Shown here: piece after piece, positions 6,769-14,348 of the stretch
Layout: every line of letters begins with the position of its first letter
How positions within the stretch are numbered: the stretch's first letter is position 1
Origin: SAR116 cluster bacterium
GTDB lineage: Bacteria; Pseudomonadota; Alphaproteobacteria; Puniceispirillales; UBA1172
Assembly (NCBI GenBank): GCA_002691725.1
Contig: NZIT01000018.1
Location: 1 to 14,549 of the forward strand
Reading direction: 5' to 3'
DNA length: 14,549 bases
Made by a program: the position numbers and the translations under genes
The notes under the pieces: generated by a model
The model's database searches: none
What the model saw: only the letters and a program-made list of their open reading frames with translations
Told to the model about the DNA's origin: nothing

Positions 6769-7959
6769 TTATTCAGCGGCCATTGTCATTGGTTTATTGA
6801 ACTGGGCGTAATGTTGGATCGCCGCACCAACACCGGCGCCTGGCTGGAACTTCATTCCAACATCAAGCATGGCCATTTCAACACCGCCAAGAGCTTGCAG
6901 TATCATGGTTTCATTGAGCCATCCAAGATGACCAATACGGAACACCTTGCCAGCGACTTGACCCAGACCGCCGCCAAGAGAAACCCCATAATTATGATAG
7001 GCCGCCTTGATCACATCATTGGCATTAATGTCTTCGGGAACAACAATCGCCGTAACCGTATCCGAATGCCATTTAGGCGCGGCAGCACAATTGCGCAAGC
7101 CCCATGCATTAACCGCTGCCCGCACACCATTAGCTAAATGACGATGACGTTCAAAGACATTTGTCAGGCCTTCGTCATTGAGCATATCAATTGATGCGCG
7201 CAAACCCCTTAATAAAGTAGCGGCAGGCGTGAAAGGGAAATAGCCCTGTTCATTCATTTTCAGCATGTCCTGGAAATCAAAATAACCATTTGGCAGGTTT
7301 GAATTCGCGGCAGCATCCAAGGCTTTCTGGCTCACCCCGACAAGGCTAAGCCCAGTTGGCATCATGAACCCTTTTTGTGAGCCTGACACAGCCACATCAA
7401 CGCCCCATTCATCCATGCGGAAATCAATGCTACCAATTGAGCTTACGCCATCGACAAACAACAAAGCAGGGTGGTCAAGTTGGTCAAGGATGTTGCGGAC
7501 TTCTGCAACATTACTGGTCACGCCAGTGGCGGTTTCGTTGTGGCACACCAGCACGGCTTTAATCTCATGGTTTTTATCATTTTCAAGAATGGTCTGATAT
7601 TCACTGATCGGAACACCAGTACCCCACGCCGAATCGCAGTTGACAACATCAAGCTTAAAGCGGCGGCACATCGCAACCCAAAGCAATGAAAACTGACCAA
7701 AGCTGGAGCCTAATACCTTGTCACCAGCGGATAGAGTGTTTGTGATTGCGGCTTCCCATCCGCCTGTACCTGAGCCGGCAAAGATGAAGACATGGCCAGT
7801 CTGGGTCTGAAAAATCGTTTTGATATCGCGGAAAAGCGGTAAGGTAAACTCTGGAAAATCGGGGGCGCGATGGTCTTCAAGTGGAACTTCCATTGCTCGC
7901 CGAACTTCAAATGGCATATTTGTTGGGCCGGGTACGGCCAATGTTTTAAAACCAATCAT
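6769..7959 (-). CDS. PLP-dependent serine/aspartate-glyoxylate aminotransferase family enzyme (SgaA/BhcA-like)
   Basis: This 396-residue class V aminotransferase would use pyridoxal phosphate to move an amino group from serine, alanine or aspartate to glyoxylate, giving glycine. Seen directly: the N-terminus LAVPGPTNMP, the cofactor-phosphate loop GSGTGGWEA (62-70), HNETATGVTS (140-149), the PLP-ring aspartate D170 in FVDGVSSIGS, the Schiff-base lysine K196 in SGSQKGFMMP, and the C-terminal GGGLGQVAGKVFRIGHLG with the likely carboxylate-binding arginine. The length is normal for the family. It resembles both serine-glyoxylate transaminases and aspartate-glyoxylate aminotransferase BhcA of the beta-hydroxyaspartate cycle. 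No bhcBCD genes are nearby, so specificity is open. The Shine-Dalgarno (GAGGAG) before the ATG at 7959 is good. It is divergent from an ScfR-type regulator, which may control it. Confidence 0.88.
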   Translation of the reverse strand: MIGFKTLAVPGPTNMPFEVRRAMEVPLEDHRAPDFPEFTLPLFRDIKTIFQTQTGHVFIFAGSGTGGWEAAITNTLSAGDKVLGSSFGQFSLLWVAMCRRFKLDVVNCDSAWGTGVPISEYQTILENDKNHEIKAVLVCHNETATGVTSNVAEVRNILDQLDHPALLFVDGVSSIGSIDFRMDEWGVDVAVSGSQKGFMMPTGLSLVGVSQKALDAAANSNLPNGYFDFQDMLKMNEQGYFPFTPAATLLRGLRASIDMLNDEGLTNVFERHRHLANGVRAAVNAWGLRNCAAAPKWHSDTVTAIVVPEDINANDVIKAAYHNYGVSLGGGLGQVAGKVFRIGHLGWLNETMILQALGGVEMAMLDVGMKFQPGAGVGAAIQHYAQFNKPMTMAAE

Positions 7960-8097
7960 GTCTCTCTCCTCGTCTCTCAGAACTAATATCGTTCAAAATT
8001 GGAAAAAATCACGAAAATAAGTGTTTTAGTGTGTGTTGTTTTATTTACAAAACTAATATATGTTAATTTTGTTAATAAATCATATCAGGGTTTATCT
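7960..8097. promoter_or_regulatory. divergent regulatory region of the aminotransferase and ScfR genes
   Basis: This 138-bp AT-rich region must hold both promoters. It contains a direct repeat AACTAATAT at 7981-7989 and 8051-8059, a 9-bp-spaced GTTAAT pair at 8062-8067 and 8071-8076, and TTTACAAA at 8044-8051. The last is one base from TTTGCAAA, the core I recall for PccR/RamB-type regulators. Operator function is inferred. No clear -35/-10 pair was identified. Confidence 0.35.
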
Positions 8098-9504
8098 GTG
8101 CAAAAGACATTTATTGGGACACAGCTGCGTCAGTTACGCCGCGACGCTGGCCAAACGCAGGCTGAAATGGCACGGGTCTTGGGCATAAGTGCTGCCTATG
8201 TAAACCTTCTTGAAAAGAATCAGCGTAGCCTGTCGGTGCCAGTGTTAATGGCGCTTGCCGATCATTATAATGTGGATTGGCGCGATGTTGTTATGGACAA
8301 AAGCGCAAATATTTTGGCGGATTTAAGAAATGCTGTCCAAGACCCCTTATTTGCTGGCAGTCAGCCTGATATCCAGGAATTGCGTTCAGCGATTGATTAT
8401 GCGCCATCGCTTGTGCAGAACTTCATTAAACTTCATCAAAGCCATCGCACCGCCATGGATAATCTTATGCGGTTTGGTAGTGAGCGTATGCCGCAGGAAT
8501 TGCTGACCTCATCTGCTGAAAGTATTGTTCACGATTTTTTCCGCAATAATTTCAACTATTTTGATGTGTTGGAACAGGCCGCCGCAAATTTAAACGAAGA
8601 ATGGCAGTGTCAGCCGCATGATGTCCATAATATACTGAAGCACCGTCTTTTTGATCGCCATGCGATTGAGGTTATCACCAGGCCTGTTGAGAAGATGAAT
8701 GACTCCTTACGCATTTATGACGCTGACAGCCGCATCATCCAGCTATCCGAGGCACTGGATTTTCAAAATCGGACATTTCAGCTAGCGCATGTTCTGTGTT
8801 TTGTTGAATTGTCAGATATTCTGCACGACATTACGGCAACTGGTAGAATTGATTCGGAACGGGCAATCGCCAGATGCCATGTTGAGCTTGCCAACTATTT
8901 TGCGGCGGCGGTTTTAATGCCCTATGATGCGTTTCATGCTATGGCAGAACAGAGTAGCTATGACGTTGATCGCATGGCATCGGCCTTTGCTGTATCATTT
9001 GAGCAGGTCTGTCATCGCCTAACAACTTTACAGCGCGAGAACAGGCGCGGTGTGCCGTTTTTCTTTCTGCGAATTGATAAGGCCGGCAATGTGACTAAAC
9101 GGTTTAACGCAACCAGCTTTAACATTGCTGAATATGGGGGGTCTTGCCCTGTCTGGAATCTGCATACGGCGTTTCGAACCCCTGGGGTGATTTTGCCGCA
9201 ATATGTGGAGCTTCCTGATGGTGAGAAGTTTTTTACCCTTGCGCGGACAACAGAGCGACCTGCCTATTCCATGCAAACGCAGGATCGCAGGTTGGCCATC
9301 GCCCTTGGATGCGAGATTAAGCACGCGCATAAACTGGTCTATACATCAACCTTCCAAAAGCCAGTTGATGAAGCATTCAGCAAAATCGGTATTAATTGTC
9401 ACTTATGCTTGCGGCGTAATTGTTCACAACGTGCGCATGATCCGCTGTTTGGTGAGCTAACAACTGACACCAACAGGCGTGGTGAAACTCGATATGAAAG
9501 TTAA
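8098..9504 (+). CDS. XRE-type short-chain fatty acyl regulator family protein (ScfR/RamB/PccR-like)
   Basis: This transcription factor has 468 residues from the GTG at 8098. An N-terminal XRE helix-turn-helix spans about residues 6-62 (GTQLRQLRRDAGQTQAEMA, LGISAAYVNLLEKNQRSLS). A central ImmA/IrrE-like domain (segment FQLAHVLCFVEL) lacks a catalytic HExxH, which is normal in this family. The C-terminal domain ends in a four-residue cysteine/histidine cluster, CHLCLRRNCSQRA. Relatives such as RamB, PccR and MccR sense acyl-CoA status and control glyoxylate-bypass or propionyl-CoA genes. An upstream in-frame TTG at 7999 would add 33 hydrophobic residues unlike the family. AGGG at 8087-8090 with 7-nt spacing supports GTG 8098. 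It is divergent from the glyoxylate aminotransferase, its likely target. Confidence 0.88.
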   Translation: MQKTFIGTQLRQLRRDAGQTQAEMARVLGISAAYVNLLEKNQRSLSVPVLMALADHYNVDWRDVVMDKSANILADLRNAVQDPLFAGSQPDIQELRSAIDYAPSLVQNFIKLHQSHRTAMDNLMRFGSERMPQELLTSSAESIVHDFFRNNFNYFDVLEQAAANLNEEWQCQPHDVHNILKHRLFDRHAIEVITRPVEKMNDSLRIYDADSRIIQLSEALDFQNRTFQLAHVLCFVELSDILHDITATGRIDSERAIARCHVELANYFAAAVLMPYDAFHAMAEQSSYDVDRMASAFAVSFEQVCHRLTTLQRENRRGVPFFFLRIDKAGNVTKRFNATSFNIAEYGGSCPVWNLHTAFRTPGVILPQYVELPDGEKFFTLARTTERPAYSMQTQDRRLAIALGCEIKHAHKLVYTSTFQKPVDEAFSKIGINCHLCLRRNCSQRAHDPLFGELTTDTNRRGETRYES

Positions 9505-9537
9505 ACTGAGGTCAAGCTGACCGTCATTATCATGGCA

Positions 9538-9572
9538 ATGCGGGCTTGGCCATGCGGGCTTGGCCATGCGGG
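9538..9572. repeat. 14-bp tandem repeat, about 2.5 copies
   Basis: The unit ATGCGGGCTTGGCC occurs at 9538-9551 and 9552-9565, with a third partial copy (ATGCGGG) at 9566-9572. CATGGC at 9531-9536 can also pair with GCCATG at 9549-9554. The stretch is GC-rich compared with the flanks and begins about 30 bp past the ScfR gene stop. No T tract follows. Confidence 0.8.
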
Positions 9573-9581
9573 GAGACCAAG

Positions 9582-9665
9582 ATGCGCCGCAAGACATTTA
9601 TTGCTATCCATACTTATCACGACGATGACATGAAAACAGCGATTTGGACGCGGATGATAATATAG
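9582..9665 (+). CDS. possible 27-residue ORF or gene remnant
   Basis: An ATG at 9582 opens 27 codons (MRRKTFIAIHTYHDDDMKTA followed by IWTRMII) and stops at TAG 9663-9665. GGGGAG at 9570-9575 gives a well-placed Shine-Dalgarno with 6-nt spacing. No membrane segment or known motif is seen. It could be a small protein, the start of a decayed gene, or chance in the 293-bp gap between the ScfR and desaturase genes. Reading past the stop in frame gives nothing recognisable. Confidence 0.25.
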   Translation: MRRKTFIAIHTYHDDDMKTAIWTRMII

Positions 9666-9738
9666 GCAAGGCCTGAATTAATATGTTTGCAACTCTGACA
9701 ATTTGCGACATGATGGCGGTAAGGGATTGACGACAGCG

Positions 9739-9766
9739 TTGTCATATTTTAACTTTTTATTATTAA
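9739..9766 (+). promoter_or_regulatory. weak promoter candidate for the desaturase gene
   Basis: TTGTCA (9739-9744) and TATTAA (9761-9766), spaced 16 bp, lie about 30 bp before the ATG at 9798. The tract is AT-rich, so chance matches are likely. Confidence 0.25.
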
Positions 9767-9797
9767 TGTGACTCAAAACAATCGCATGAGGTGCAGC

Positions 9798-10805
9798 ATG
9801 GATACGCCTTCCTCACCAAAACCCGGCACCCGTCCAAACAGCGCGGCGAGCGCAAAGTCAGAATGGAATTATCATCCGCCGATTCCAATAGATAATAATC
9901 CGCTATTTTCATGGCCAATCCGTTGGAAAGATACACTGACCTATTATCGCGATAGCTGGCTGGTGCTATCAGAGGGAACCATTTTTGTGCTTCTGGCTAT
10001 CTTGTCTTGGCACTTGCTCAGCCCCAATATGGAAACCGCTATGAGCCTTCATTGGTCATGGGTGGGCGGCATCTGGCTGCGGAATTTTCTGGTGTTGTTG
10101 GTGGTTGCTGGCGTGCTGCATTACTATTTCTTTGCCCGGAAAAAACAGGGGACAGATTTGAAATATGTCCCATCCTTTATGTCCAAAGGCAGCCGCTTTC
10201 TGTTTAACAATCAGCTCTTGGATAATATGTTTTATGCGTTGGTTAGTGGCGTGCTGATCTGGTCATGTTTTGAGGTACTGATGGTCTGGGCCATGGCTAA
10301 TGGCTATGTGCAAATGATCACATTTCAAGATCATCCCATCTGGTTTATTCTGGCTCTGCCATTGATTTATATCTGGATCGCGTTTCATTTTTACTGTGTG
10401 CATCGGTTATTGCACGTCAAGTTTCTCTATGACAGGGTGCATGCGTTGCACCACAGGAATATTGCTACTGGGCCGTTTTCTGGCGTCTCTATGCATCCGG
10501 TGGAGCATTTGTTTTATTTCTCATCGGTACTGATCCATCTGATTGTGCCGACACATCCCGTGCATATTATCTTTCATCTCTATTCGCTTTCCCTGGGGGC
10601 GGTGTTTGGGCATACCGGATTTGATGCGCTCCTGGTCAAGAATAAAAAGCGTTTGGCGATTGGCCATTTCCATCATCAGCTTCACCATCGCTATTTTGAT
10701 TGCAATTATGGCTCGGTGGATATGCCGTGGGATAAATGGTTTGGCACCTTTCATGATGGTAGTCCAAACGCCATGAGCCAGATCAGGGCGTCGCGGAAAC
10801 TCTAG
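9798..10805 (+). CDS. fatty acid hydroxylase / sterol desaturase family membrane protein
   Basis: This di-iron integral membrane oxygenase has 335 residues from the ATG at 9798. It keeps the histidine boxes of the family: HRLLH (202-206), HALHH (215-219), HPVEH (233-237) and HFHHQLHH (290-297) followed by YFDCNYG. Hydrophobic segments lie near residues 58-74, 93-112, 142-165, 182-200 and 238-262. Such enzymes use O2 to desaturate or hydroxylate a lipid, sterol, carotenoid or alkyl chain; the substrate here is unknown. The frame also opens at GTG 9768 and ATG 9786, but GAGGT at 9788-9792 with 5-nt spacing favours ATG 9798. The N-terminal 30 residues are polar and proline-rich. The next gene starts 46 bp downstream on the same strand, a likely operon. 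Confidence 0.88.
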   Translation: MDTPSSPKPGTRPNSAASAKSEWNYHPPIPIDNNPLFSWPIRWKDTLTYYRDSWLVLSEGTIFVLLAILSWHLLSPNMETAMSLHWSWVGGIWLRNFLVLLVVAGVLHYYFFARKKQGTDLKYVPSFMSKGSRFLFNNQLLDNMFYALVSGVLIWSCFEVLMVWAMANGYVQMITFQDHPIWFILALPLIYIWIAFHFYCVHRLLHVKFLYDRVHALHHRNIATGPFSGVSMHPVEHLFYFSSVLIHLIVPTHPVHIIFHLYSLSLGAVFGHTGFDALLVKNKKRLAIGHFHHQLHHRYFDCNYGSVDMPWDKWFGTFHDGSPNAMSQIRASRKL

Positions 10806-10851
10806 CTGATCACTTTGACACCACTATGCCTGGTAGGTTAAACACTAATTC

Positions 10852-12756
10852 ATGACAAAAATAAAATTTCAGGACGTGTTACGCGACGCCATTCAATCCC
10901 TATTTGGGACAAACCCGTCTGCTCAAGAAATCATCGATTCCTATCCAACTGCACATCTTATCGGCACAGATACCATTCAAACAGGTGGCGGCACATTCTT
11001 TGATATTTTTGCCAAGAAAGGTCGTGACGAATGGGCGGAAGTCGAAAAATTAGTTTCCCATTTCAAAACCCTTGGGGTCAGGCAGTCAGCCCTGATCCGT
11101 GGTGATTTCCTTTTCGGCTATAAGCCTCAACCCTATGATGTGATCAGGGGGTTGGTCTTTGAATATGCCGCTATGGGAATGAATGTCTTGCAGAACTTTC
11201 ACGGGTTAAATGACGCGCGTTGTCTGGCTGGTGTTGCTGAGGCTGTGGCGGAGGCGCAGGCCGCCGGATTTGACATCACCGTCCAGGGAACAATCTGTAT
11301 TGAAGACAATCCTAATGTCACTGTTGGCAAATGTCTGACATTCGCCGATCAACTGGTGGCGCTTGGCCATAGCGGGTTTTACTTAAAATCGGCGAGCGGC
11401 CGTCTGAGTCCGTATTTTGTTTATGAACTTGTATCAGCCCTCTATCGGCGCTTTCCTGATCAGGATGTGACCATTCACGCCCATTCCACTTATGGCGAAG
11501 CACCTGCCTGCTACATGGCGGCAAGCTTGGCCTCTATTGAACAGAACAAGGCCATCACTATGGATGTTCAGCACCCTGCGCTTGCCGGCTCAACAGCACA
11601 GCCAAGCATGAACAAAATGGTGGACCTTATCAAAAATTATCCAGATGAGCGGATTGCAGCCGAATCGCCGCAGTTGGATATTGATGCCATTAAGGCCAGC
11701 ATGTTTTCCCTTTATGGGCTGCGTTTCCGTTATCGTGAGTTCGAGTCAAGGTATAATGCAGACCTCGTCAAATCGATGTATGCAGCACGAACACCCGGTG
11801 GGGCATCGGCGACACTAAAATCTATACCTGGCCTTGTTGATACGCTTGGACGTCTGCTCGGAAAGGGCGATAAACACGCTGATTGGGACCACATCCAAAT
11901 AGCGATCTATCAGATGCAACATCAGATCCTGGATGATCTGGGGCAACCAACCCAAGTGACGCCTTATGCAGCGAATACCACTGGCCAGGCGGCTCTGTCG
12001 CTATGGCATCAATTGGAAGGGCGTGACAAATACCACACGCTTTATCCCGGCATTGTTGATTACCTCGCCGGACGTCACGGCCATGTGCCAGCCAGCGCCA
12101 GCCGCATGCTTGTGGCCAAGGCGCTAAAGCAGCTTGGGCTGGAGGCTTCAGAAAACTATGCGATGGCAAAGGACCGGCCAGATGGTCTCCCATCCGCTAA
12201 AGAGAAGCTGATCAAAGCTGGTTTGGAGCAGCCGACTATGCGCCAGACCATTTCTGCTGCCGTGATATCTGATTCGGGGCCATTCAAGGGTATTGATCAT
12301 ATCGTGGCCTGTGATAAGGGACAGAACATGCCGTCACCGCCACCTCAACAGCCGTTCTATTCGTTGCCGCCGCAACCAGTGCTACGCAAGGACGGACATG
12401 GTTATAACCGTGATGTGCGCGACGCTGTTAATATCATTGGTGGGTATTCAAAGCTTCAGGAAATTGCCGAACGGGTTCTTCATATCAAACAGTTGGTTGA
12501 CCGCCGCTATATCTTCCCGGCAGGTGAGGAAGACCTTGAACAGAAATGGCTGAATGCCAATATTGCACGGCTGAAGCTGATCCTTGATGATATTCCGGTG
12601 AAGCTGGCGGCAGCAAATTTTTCGGATGGGCAGAAAATGGTGATGCTGGATCGCAATAACCCCAACAGTATTCATCTCGCCATCAAAGATGCGGTCGACC
12701 ATAAAGGCGCAGGATTATACGATTTCATGATTTATATCATGGGCGATCGTATCTGA
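10852..12756 (+). CDS. pyruvate-carboxylase-type carboxyltransferase domain protein without biotin domain (HMGL-like)
   Basis: This 634-residue protein has its first ~430 residues in the carboxyltransferase region of pyruvate carboxylase / oxaloacetate decarboxylase alpha (TIM barrel plus the conserved carboxylase domain). Aligned by eye, RDAIQSL (11-17) matches RDAHQSL, IRGDFLFGY (82-90) matches LRGQNLVGY, YLKSASG (177-183) matches IKDMAG, HAHSTYG (209-215) matches HTHATSG, and TPGG (314-317) matches MPGG. The metal-site residues D12, K179 (carbamylated lysine in relatives), H209 and H211 are therefore kept, as are R11, Q15 and R83. The H of RDAHQS and the D of IKDMAG are replaced. There is no biotin carboxylase domain and no biotinyl AMKM motif. 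Residues about 475-634 form an extension I do not recognise, opening with a proline-rich linker (PSPPPQQPF). It lies 46 bp after the desaturase gene; its Shine-Dalgarno is weak. The reaction is unknown. Confidence 0.82.
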   Translation: MTKIKFQDVLRDAIQSLFGTNPSAQEIIDSYPTAHLIGTDTIQTGGGTFFDIFAKKGRDEWAEVEKLVSHFKTLGVRQSALIRGDFLFGYKPQPYDVIRGLVFEYAAMGMNVLQNFHGLNDARCLAGVAEAVAEAQAAGFDITVQGTICIEDNPNVTVGKCLTFADQLVALGHSGFYLKSASGRLSPYFVYELVSALYRRFPDQDVTIHAHSTYGEAPACYMAASLASIEQNKAITMDVQHPALAGSTAQPSMNKMVDLIKNYPDERIAAESPQLDIDAIKASMFSLYGLRFRYREFESRYNADLVKSMYAARTPGGASATLKSIPGLVDTLGRLLGKGDKHADWDHIQIAIYQMQHQILDDLGQPTQVTPYAANTTGQAALSLWHQLEGRDKYHTLYPGIVDYLAGRHGHVPASASRMLVAKALKQLGLEASENYAMAKDRPDGLPSAKEKLIKAGLEQPTMRQTISAAVISDSGPFKGIDHIVACDKGQNMPSPPPQQPFYSLPPQPVLRKDGHGYNRDVRDAVNIIGGYSKLQEIAERVLHIKQLVDRRYIFPAGEEDLEQKWLNANIARLKLILDDIPVKLAAANFSDGQKMVMLDRNNPNSIHLAIKDAVDHKGAGLYDFMIYIMGDRI

Positions 12757-12884
12757 CCTTTCCAGTTCACAAATTATAGGCCAAAGAACTATTGCGAGAT
12801 TGAGGATGCCCAACCAAGACAGATCAGTCTGTTATTGAGCAACATACTCGCCTGAAACCATTGATGCGCATTACGTTCTCACAT

Positions 12885-14348
12885 TTATGAACGGATATAT
12901 TGTGTTGATGCCTTTTGATCGACCTGATAATCCCAATGCGTATTGTTGGTCTTCATCGCGTCATTCACCACTTGCTTCATCGGCAGACGCTCCCACACAT
13001 CTTGCGCGATTTTCTCCAGATCAAAATATCCCCCCGTTATGATCTTATTAAGCTCAAGTTCTATCTCAGCAAGTTCAGGCTCACCCACGCGATCATGCCA
13101 CTCGTCAGGATCAATCGCGAGATTGAATAGACGAGGTTCTGATCCGTGGCAATAGTGATACTTCCAGTCACCAAGCCGAACGATGAAGCTAGGGCGCATG
13201 ATGCCCTCACCGTGATATTCAGATATCACAGGCACCAGCTCTGGTTCTGCCCCATGAACAGCGGCAAGCAATGACCGACCCTCCATCTGGCGTATAGGGG
13301 CTTGTCCGGCAATATCGAGCAGAGTAGCAGGCACATCCAGCAACGAAACAGGGGTATCTATCCGGACAGGAGCGACATCAGGAATGTCGATGAATAGCGG
13401 GATACGGCTAGACCATTCATAGAGGCTGCGCTTTTGGATCATGCCTTTCTCACCCAGCATTTCACCATGATCAGAGGTCACAATGACGATTGTTTCATCG
13501 CGCAATCCGCTTTCTTCAATCGTGTCGAGGAGCTCACCTATTTTGTCGTCAACATAATGGGCAAGGGCGGCAAACCCGCGCCGCATCGCAATCTGGTTTT
13601 CTGGTTTGCGGATCTCATCGCCTTTGCTGTGCAGCCCATGCCAGCGCCTGATCGCATGGTCATAGTCAGAATATTTCTCATCCATATCATCAGGGTAATC
13701 CGGTAATGGGATATCGGCATCCTTGTACATCTCCCAATATTTCTTAGGCACCTTATAGGGCGGATGTGGGTTGGTGTAAGAGACCGTAAGCATCCAGGGC
13801 TTGTCAGGGGCATGGCGCAGGTATTCCAGGGATTTGAAATGAGTTTCTTCGTCATATTGAAGCTCTTTTGACCAACCGGGGCCAATGTTTTCGGCCATAT
13901 ATTGCGGCGCAAAATCAAAAGCCTTAAAGGTAGGATCATCTTCGGGCGGCAATGGGTATGACCAGATAAATCCTGACGGATAGACATCTGTGTTCAAGCG
14001 CCGTTCAAACCCATGCAGTTGATCCGCCCCGACAAAATGCATTTTGCCTGACAGTACGGTATGGTAACCTGCATTGGTCAGGTAATGGGCAAATGTTGGA
14101 ATAAAGCTGTGGTAAGGATCGCCATTATCATAACAGCCCGTTGTTGAGGTGTAGAGCCCGGTCATTAAGCAAGACCGAGCAGGTACGCAGATCGGGCTAG
14201 GTGTATAGGCGTTGGTGAAGTTCGCTGAGCGCGCCGCCAGCTTCGTCATATTCTCAGTTTTTGCACCGATACCGCCGCAAGCCTCAAGCATAAACGGGGT
14301 CATCTGATCAGCCATGATCAAAAGGATGTTCGGTTTTTTTGGCGTCAT
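12885..14348 (-). CDS. betC: choline-sulfatase (BetC) family type I sulfatase
   Basis: This 487-residue cytosolic sulfatase (no signal peptide) is predicted to hydrolyse choline-O-sulfate to choline and sulfate, feeding glycine betaine synthesis or sulfur supply. The active-site CVPAR at 54-58 has C54 for conversion to formylglycine. Metal and sulfate residues are visible: D14 in MADQ, K102 and H104 in SGKMH, H195 in NPHPPY, and D293-H294 in TSDHGEMLGEKG. GKMHFVGADQLHGFERRL is highly BetC-like. The tail (WDYQVDQKASTQYIRS) matches the choline-sulfatase C-terminal domain. Compared from memory with Sinorhizobium BetC, the aromatic stretch near residues 140-150 that helps bind the choline head group looks different (KAFDFAPQY here), so a related sulfate ester is possible. 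AGGA precedes the ATG. No betA, betB or betI lies in the window; a formylglycine-generating enzyme must be encoded elsewhere. Confidence 0.85.
   Translation of the reverse strand: MTPKKPNILLIMADQMTPFMLEACGGIGAKTENMTKLAARSANFTNAYTPSPICVPARSCLMTGLYTSTTGCYDNGDPYHSFIPTFAHYLTNAGYHTVLSGKMHFVGADQLHGFERRLNTDVYPSGFIWSYPLPPEDDPTFKAFDFAPQYMAENIGPGWSKELQYDEETHFKSLEYLRHAPDKPWMLTVSYTNPHPPYKVPKKYWEMYKDADIPLPDYPDDMDEKYSDYDHAIRRWHGLHSKGDEIRKPENQIAMRRGFAALAHYVDDKIGELLDTIEESGLRDETIVIVTSDHGEMLGEKGMIQKRSLYEWSSRIPLFIDIPDVAPVRIDTPVSLLDVPATLLDIAGQAPIRQMEGRSLLAAVHGAEPELVPVISEYHGEGIMRPSFIVRLGDWKYHYCHGSEPRLFNLAIDPDEWHDRVGEPELAEIELELNKIITGGYFDLEKIAQDVWERLPMKQVVNDAMKTNNTHWDYQVDQKASTQYIRS

Noticed and set aside
7999..8097. 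TTG-initiated 33-residue N-terminal extension of the ScfR regulator
   Set aside because: It translates an AT-rich intergenic stretch into a hydrophobic segment unlike the family; GTG 8098 has a better RBS and gives the expected N-terminus.
9768..9797. GTG 9768 or ATG 9786 as start of the desaturase
   Set aside because: GAGGT at 9788-9792 is correctly placed only for ATG 9798.
11822..12193. 123-codon - strand ORF inside the carboxyltransferase gene
   Set aside because: Antisense shadow of conserved coding sequence; no motif.
12819..12832. ACAGA/TCTGT hairpin between the convergent carboxyltransferase and sulfatase genes
   Set aside because: Only a 5-bp AU-rich stem with no T tract on either strand; too weak to call a terminator. 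Nothing else definite is seen in 12757-12884.
13538..13987. 149-codon - strand ORF inside the sulfatase gene
   Set aside because: Overlapping frame of a well-supported sulfatase; composition (many Met/Arg/Leu) is typical of a shadow frame with no recognisable motif.
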